NCBI GenBank assembly: GCA_005779435.1
Contig: SXJH01000221.1
Location: 1-10,361, forward strand
Source: Nitrosomonas sp.
Lineage (GTDB): Bacteria > Pseudomonadota > Gammaproteobacteria > Burkholderiales > Nitrosomonadaceae
Direction of reading: 5' to 3'
DNA length: 10,361 nucleotides
The translations under genes were made by a program, and so were the position numbers. Below the pieces are notes generated by a model. It saw only the letters and a list, made by a program, of their open reading frames with translations, did no database searches and had not been told where the DNA came from. Each line of letters begins with the position of its first letter. Position 1 is the first letter of the stretch. This document shows positions 6,436 to 10,361 of this stretch, piece after piece.

Positions 6436-8323
6436 TCTGTTTATCAGCAAATTCGGAATTCGAACATTCATAGCGATTGTTCACGATTTTACAGCTATCG
6501 CAGTCGCTTGGTTGCTCGCTTATTTGTTCCGCTTTAATTTTGAAATTCCTGTCGAAGCGTGGACTACGCTGACAAAAATCCTGCCGTGGGCAATACCGGT
6601 TCAAACGATTTTCTTTTTGTGGCTGGGGTTATATAGAGGATTATGGCGTTACGCGAGCATGCCCGATCTGAAGCGGATTTTTGTCGCAGCCATGCTCGGT
6701 TACGGCGTCATCACATTGATTCTATGGCTGATTGGGCTGTTGGATACGATACCTGCAGCGGTTTTCGTGATGGTTCCACTGCTGTTGTTACTGATCATGG
6801 GCGGCAGCCGTTTGATTTATAGAGCCTGGAAAGAGCGTCGATTAACCAGCCTGGATGGATATGGCGCAAAGCTGGTATTGATTCTCGGCGCCGGGAATAC
6901 AGCAGTCAGCCTGGTAAAAGAATTGACAGGCAGCCGGGATTGGCATGTGGTCGGCATGTTGGATGACGACCCCAGGAAACTGGGCACGCGATTGCAAGGC
7001 GTACGTGTTCTAGGTGTCATCAACGAACTGCCGCAGTGGGTACAAAAATTGAACGTAGGGCATGTGATCATTGCCATGCCGTCTGTTTCGAATCGCATTC
7101 ACCGGCATGCTTTGGAAATGTGCGCAGAAATCGGCGTCAAAGCGATGACGGTACCTTCTTATATAGACTTGATCAGCGGCAAAACAACCGTATCGCAAAT
7201 CCGCGAAATCGAATTAGCCGATCTGTTAGGAAGAGAACCCGTCATACTCGATGACGAAGGATTGCACGGTTTACTCACGGGAAAAGTAGTGCTCGTTACG
7301 GGCGCCGGCGGATCGATCGGTGCCGAACTCTGCCGTCAAATTGTCGCATTTTCCCCGAGTCGGATTGTATTTCTGGAATTGAATGAATTCGCACTATACG
7401 ACATTCAAGAAGAGTTTATAGCGCGTGCGCCGGGATCACAAATGTCTTTCGTAATTGGAGATATCAAAGATGAAGTAAGGATGGCGCAGCTTTTCACCCA
7501 ATTCAAACCTTCGGTAGTATTTCACGCCGCTGCATATAAGCATGTGCCGCTGATGGAACAGGAAAATGCGTGTCAAGCATTGCTAAATAACGTATTGGGT
7601 ACTTATGTGCTGGCGCAAGTGGCAATCCGTTTTGCAGTGGAGAAATTCGTATTGGTTTCCACTGATAAGGCGGTCAATCCGGTCAGTGTCATGGGAGCAA
7701 CCAAACGTTTGGCTGAAATGGTCTGCCAAGCATGGCAACAATCCATTTCAAAACCTGCCGCCAATCCGGACAATCCATCGCATTCCACCTGCTTTGTCAT
7801 GGTGCGTTTTGGTAATGTGCTGGGAAGTACGGGCAGCGTGATTCCCAAGTTTCGCGAGCAAATCGCCAGGGGCGGGCCTATTACGATCACACATCCTGAA
7901 ATAACGCGTTATTTCATGTCCATCCCGGAAGCGGCTCAACTGGTATTGCAAGCCGGATTGATGGGAGGCGTCAGGGGTGGCGGCGAAATATTTGTACTGG
8001 ATATGGGCGATCCGGTCAAAATTGTCGATCTGGCCAATGTCATGATTCGTTTATCCGGTCTAAACGAAGAGGATATCCGTATCGTATACACCGGATTGCG
8101 CCCCGGAGAGAAGTTGCACGAAGAATTGTTGTCCGCCAATGAAAACACCCTGCCGACACCGCATCAAAAAGTCCGCATCGCACAGGCACGCCAAGTCGAC
8201 GAGCAATGGTTATCAGACTTGGAGTTATGGTTGAAAGGTGTCACCGTTCTAACCGATCAGGAAGTACGCGACCAATTGCAGCAATGGGTGCCGGAGTATG
8301 CCAGTAAAGAAATAACGCGCTGA
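6428..8323 (+). CDS. Membrane nucleotide-sugar 4,6-dehydratase, WbpM/PglF/CapD family
   Basis: A 631-residue two-part protein. The N-terminus has four predicted transmembrane helices (about 12-33, 52-70, 85-104, 109-128) with the family's GLYRGLWRYAS segment. A first Rossmann-like domain starts with ILGAGNTAVSL (Gly154). The catalytic extended-SDR domain starts with VTGAGGSIGAELCRQI (Gly292) and contains FHAAAYKHVPLMEQ, LVSTDKAVNPVSVMGATKRLAEM and the C-terminal GLRPGEKLHEELL. The usual SDR Tyr is Met422, with Ser411 and Lys426. This Ser-Met-Lys set is known from WbpM-type UDP-GlcNAc 4,6-dehydratases, so the likely product is a 4-keto-6-deoxy-HexNAc nucleotide used for QuiNAc, FucNAc or bacillosamine-type sugars. 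I chose ATG 6428; ATG 6422 is equally possible, and both overlap the end of the transferase gene, implying coupled translation. No aminotransferase or acetyltransferase for sugar tailoring lies in the window. Confidence 0.87.
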   Translation: MDSLFISKFGIRTFIAIVHDFTAIAVAWLLAYLFRFNFEIPVEAWTTLTKILPWAIPVQTIFFLWLGLYRGLWRYASMPDLKRIFVAAMLGYGVITLILWLIGLLDTIPAAVFVMVPLLLLLIMGGSRLIYRAWKERRLTSLDGYGAKLVLILGAGNTAVSLVKELTGSRDWHVVGMLDDDPRKLGTRLQGVRVLGVINELPQWVQKLNVGHVIIAMPSVSNRIHRHALEMCAEIGVKAMTVPSYIDLISGKTTVSQIREIELADLLGREPVILDDEGLHGLLTGKVVLVTGAGGSIGAELCRQIVAFSPSRIVFLELNEFALYDIQEEFIARAPGSQMSFVIGDIKDEVRMAQLFTQFKPSVVFHAAAYKHVPLMEQENACQALLNNVLGTYVLAQVAIRFAVEKFVLVSTDKAVNPVSVMGATKRLAEMVCQAWQQSISKPAANPDNPSHSTCFVMVRFGNVLGSTGSVIPKFREQIARGGPITITHPEITRYFMSIPEAAQLVLQAGLMGGVRGGGEIFVLDMGDPVKIVDLANVMIRLSGLNEEDIRIVYTGLRPGEKLHEELLSANENTLPTPHQKVRIAQARQVDEQWLSDLELWLKGVTVLTDQEVRDQLQQWVPEYASKEITR

Positions 8324-8347
8324 ATGGCAAAGAGCAGAAAAATATAA

Positions 8348-8356
8348 TGCTATACT
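8348..8356 (+). promoter_or_regulatory. Extended -10 promoter for ubiJ-ubiB
   Basis: TGCTATACT fits the extended -10 pattern TGnTATAAT with one mismatch. A second box, TATAAT, lies at 8343-8348. No clear -35 is present. Transcription would begin near 8363, leaving a leader of about 70 bases before the ubiJ ATG. This suggests ubiJ-ubiB is transcribed independently of the glycan genes. Confidence 0.45.
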
Positions 8357-8373
8357 CATAAACCTGCCATTAG

Positions 8374-8406
8374 CCGGAATCAGTCGCCGATGCTGCTGAT
8401 AGCCGG
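8374..8406 (+). other. Hairpin in the ubiJ leader
   Basis: CCGG plus ATCAG (8374-8377, 8379-8383) can pair with CTGAT plus CCGG (8396-8400, 8403-8406) around a 12-base loop, with an asymmetric 1-by-2 internal loop. The same bases appear as a direct repeat TAGCCGGAA at 8371 and 8400. No U tract follows, so it is not a terminator. The position near the predicted transcript start could affect stability or initiation. Confidence 0.35.
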
Positions 8407-8432
8407 AAAGCGATTCGTAAACGTGAAATACC

Positions 8433-9044
8433 ATGCTGATATCCGCTGTAATTACACCAACCAATCATCTGTTACGTAACGATAAATGGGCACGGGAAAG
8501 GCTGTGCGCTTATTCGGGAAAAACAATTTGCATCCGCGTGCTGCCGCTGATTGATTTGAAGCTGTATATCAATGCCGAAGGCGAGGTGCGATCGGTTAAT
8601 TCATCGAACGGTGCCGATGCGACATTGACACTTTCTCCGTTATTATTGCCAAGACTGCTGACTCGGGAATCGGCCGCATTCGATCAGATAAAAGTTGTTG
8701 GCGATGAAATTCTGGCTAAGGCATTGATCAATATCTGCAAACAAATCGATTTAACGACAGTTTTTGCGCACAACCTTAGCAAAGTGATCGGCGATATCCC
8801 GGCGCATCGGCTAGGGCAGGTCGGCGAACAATTGCTTCGGTGGCATGCAGACAATATCGATCGCATTTCCCTAACGATTGCCGAATATTTGATCGAGGAA
8901 AAGGATTATTTGGCTAAGGACTCAACTATTCGACAATGTGCTGAAGATGTGCGGAATTTACATCATGACACTGAACAACTCGAGCTGCGACTGGCACGGT
9001 TGACGCAGCATTATGGTATGTTCAGCCCCTGGCATAATCGATAG
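8433..9044 (+). CDS. ubiJ: Ubiquinone biosynthesis accessory factor UbiJ (SCP2 domain)
   Basis: A 203-residue protein with an SCP2-like lipid-binding fold. In E. coli, UbiJ binds hydrophobic ubiquinone intermediates and helps organise the soluble Ubi complex for aerobic ubiquinone synthesis. The N-terminal part (NHLLRNDKWARERLCAYSGKTICIRVLPLIDLKLYINAEGEV, about residues 11-53) and the following DATLTLSPLLLPRLL are the SCP2 core. A helix-rich C-terminus, with the heptad-like VRNLHHDTEQLELRLARLTQHY, probably forms a coiled coil. The length matches the E. coli protein (about 200 residues). Identification rests on this pattern plus the adjacent ubiB, 91 bases downstream. In E. coli the order is ubiE-ubiJ-ubiB, but here the upstream neighbour is the glycan dehydratase, so ubiE is elsewhere. 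No strong ribosome binding site precedes ATG 8433. Sequence conservation is modest, so the family call leans partly on context. Confidence 0.82.
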   Translation: MLISAVITPTNHLLRNDKWARERLCAYSGKTICIRVLPLIDLKLYINAEGEVRSVNSSNGADATLTLSPLLLPRLLTRESAAFDQIKVVGDEILAKALINICKQIDLTTVFAHNLSKVIGDIPAHRLGQVGEQLLRWHADNIDRISLTIAEYLIEEKDYLAKDSTIRQCAEDVRNLHHDTEQLELRLARLTQHYGMFSPWHNR

Positions 9045-9135
9045 ATTGCGCTCAATTCCATGAAAAGAAACAGCACATGAGCGATTCTTACTAATACGAA
9101 GCAAGTCTGCCAATCACCGGATTCTTTCTCCATTC

Positions 9136-10361
9136 ATGCGCTTATTCCGTCTGTTAAAAATTCAATACGTCGCTTTCCGATTCGGATTGGACGAGTTCGT
9201 GCTAAGTCACAGCCGCTTGCGTTTTTTACGTGTAATGGTAAGAACGCTTACGTTTTGGCGCAAATTGGACAAACCGCGCGGCGAGAGATTGCGGCTGGCT
9301 TTGGAAACGCTGGGGCCGATTTTTGTAAAATTCGGCCAAATGCTATCGACACGGCGCGATTTACTACCTCAAGATATCGCCGATGAGTTAGCCAAATTGC
9401 AAGACCAGGTACCCCCTTTTTCTTATGAGCTTGCTTTATCGACGTTAGAAAGAGAATACGATCAGAAAGTCGAAAAAGTTTTCTTTAAGTTCGACGAAAC
9501 TCCGATCGCCAGTGCATCTGTTGCGCAAGTTCATTTGGCTGTTTTGCATGACGGAACCGAAGTCGCGGTTAAAATCCTACGCCCCAATCTGAATTCCATC
9601 ATTATGCACGATATCGCATTGATGGATACCGGCGCTTGGTTGGCGGAGGCCCTTTGGTCGGACGGCAAACGATTGAAATTGCGTCAAGTCGTATCGGAGT
9701 TTGCCCGCCATTTGGATGATGAGCTTGATTTGATGCGCGAAGCAGCCAATTGCAGTCAGTTGCGCCGCAATTTTCTTAATTCCCCATTATTGCTGGTGCC
9801 GGAGGTTTATTGGGATTATTGTCGCTCCAGCGTAATGGTGATGGAGCGTGTCAAAGGTATTCCGATTAGTCATGTCGATGAGTTGGTCGCTCAAGGGGTG
9901 GATATTCCTCAACTGGCACGCATGGGCGTGGAGATATTCTTTACTCAAGTATTCCGCGACGGCTATTTTCATGCCGACATGCACCCCGGGAATATCTTCG
10001 TCGGCAAAGATGGGCGCTATATTGCTGTAGACTTCGGCATCATGGGCACCTTAAGCGACGAAGATAAAAATTATCTGGCGCAAAACTTTCTCGCTTTCTT
10101 CCGGCGCGATTACGGTCGGGTAGCGCAAACGCATGTCGAAGCTGGTTGGGCGCCAAAAGATACGCGTGTCGATGATTTTGAGGCCGCGATACGCGCCGTA
10201 TGCGAACCTATTTTCGATAAGCCGTTAAAAGAAATTTCATTTGGACGAGTGTTATTCCAATTATTTCAAGCATCGCGGCAGTTTAATGTGGAAATTCAAC
10301 CGCAATTGGTATTGCTACAGAAAACACTGCTTAATATCGAAGGGCTTGGACGCGATTTGGA
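9136..10361 (+). CDS. ubiB: UbiB, atypical protein kinase-like ATPase of ubiquinone synthesis (3' end outside window)
   Basis: The first 408 codons of a UbiB/COQ8-family protein, which supports ubiquinone biosynthesis at the inner membrane by an ATPase activity whose precise role is debated. Family hallmarks are intact: the KxGQ motif KFGQ (residues 65-68) in FVKFGQMLSTRRDLLP, the Ala-rich nucleotide loop ASASVAQVH (125-133) in place of a kinase Gly-rich loop, Lys146 in VAVKILRP, Glu202 in REAANC, the catalytic loop HADMHPGN (279-286) and DFG (299-301). The E. coli protein (recalled) is about 546 residues, so about 140 residues including the C-terminal membrane helices lie beyond the window. 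ATG 9136 is the first start in frame, with no obvious Shine-Dalgarno sequence. The 91-base gap after ubiJ has no terminator, so co-transcription with ubiJ is likely. No disabling change is seen. Confidence 0.95.
   Translation, partial: MRLFRLLKIQYVAFRFGLDEFVLSHSRLRFLRVMVRTLTFWRKLDKPRGERLRLALETLGPIFVKFGQMLSTRRDLLPQDIADELAKLQDQVPPFSYELALSTLEREYDQKVEKVFFKFDETPIASASVAQVHLAVLHDGTEVAVKILRPNLNSIIMHDIALMDTGAWLAEALWSDGKRLKLRQVVSEFARHLDDELDLMREAANCSQLRRNFLNSPLLLVPEVYWDYCRSSVMVMERVKGIPISHVDELVAQGVDIPQLARMGVEIFFTQVFRDGYFHADMHPGNIFVGKDGRYIAVDFGIMGTLSDEDKNYLAQNFLAFFRRDYGRVAQTHVEAGWAPKDTRVDDFEAAIRAVCEPIFDKPLKEISFGRVLFQLFQASRQFNVEIQPQLVLLQKTLLNIEGLGRDL

Noticed and set aside
9045..9135. Small gene or regulatory element between ubiJ and ubiB
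   Set aside because: Only a six-codon frame (MKRNST) is present, with no convincing hairpin or promoter.
1..10361. Mobile element, defence system, CRISPR or tRNA-associated island
   Set aside because: No transposase, integrase, terminal inverted repeats, spaced repeats or tRNA-like fold seen; composition looks even across the genes by eye.

Overview
The window is about 10.4 kb of ordinary-looking chromosomal DNA from a Gram-negative bacterium, most likely a betaproteobacterium. The ubiJ-ubiB pair, a PTR1-type pteridine reductase divergent from a MidA/NDUFAF7-like methyltransferase, and an AGT-type aminotransferase together suggest a Nitrosomonadales-like (Nitrosomonas-type) organism. That placement is inference from gene content and moderate GC, with no database search behind it. 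I see no tRNA, rRNA, CRISPR array, insertion sequence or phage gene.

Region 1 (1-2490): the 3' nine-tenths of glnS (glutaminyl-tRNA synthetase) enters from the left edge on the + strand. It is interrupted by an in-frame amber codon at 74-76, exactly where the conserved Leu before the HIGH motif should be. A PTR1-like pteridine reductase (- strand) converges on glnS. Region 2 (2490-4116): a MidA-family methyltransferase (+) runs divergently from the reductase. It is followed by a previously uncalled 31-codon ORF for a single-span membrane protein (3768-3863), which has an extended -10 promoter, a small palindrome at the expected transcription start and a ribosome binding site. A 253-base gap follows with several short repeats. 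Region 3 (4117-5416): a PLP-dependent alanine/serine-glyoxylate aminotransferase of fold-type I class V, closed by a strong intrinsic terminator whose stem can extend to a GAAA tetraloop.

Region 4 (5443-8323): two overlapping genes for surface-glycan initiation. One is a WecA/WbpL-type undecaprenyl-phosphate sugar-phosphate transferase. The other is a membrane-bound WbpM/PglF/CapD-type nucleotide-sugar 4,6-dehydratase with the Met-for-Tyr catalytic variant. The dehydratase would make a deoxyamino sugar nucleotide and the transferase would load a sugar phosphate onto the lipid carrier. Region 5 (8324-10361): an extended -10 promoter and a hairpin leader precede ubiJ and ubiB, accessory factors of aerobic ubiquinone synthesis. 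ubiB runs off the right edge.

The genes are mostly housekeeping. The points that deserve a second look are the amber codon in glnS, the 31-residue membrane protein with its own promoter, and the repeats and palindromes upstream of the aminotransferase. I do not see a convincing multi-gene novel system.
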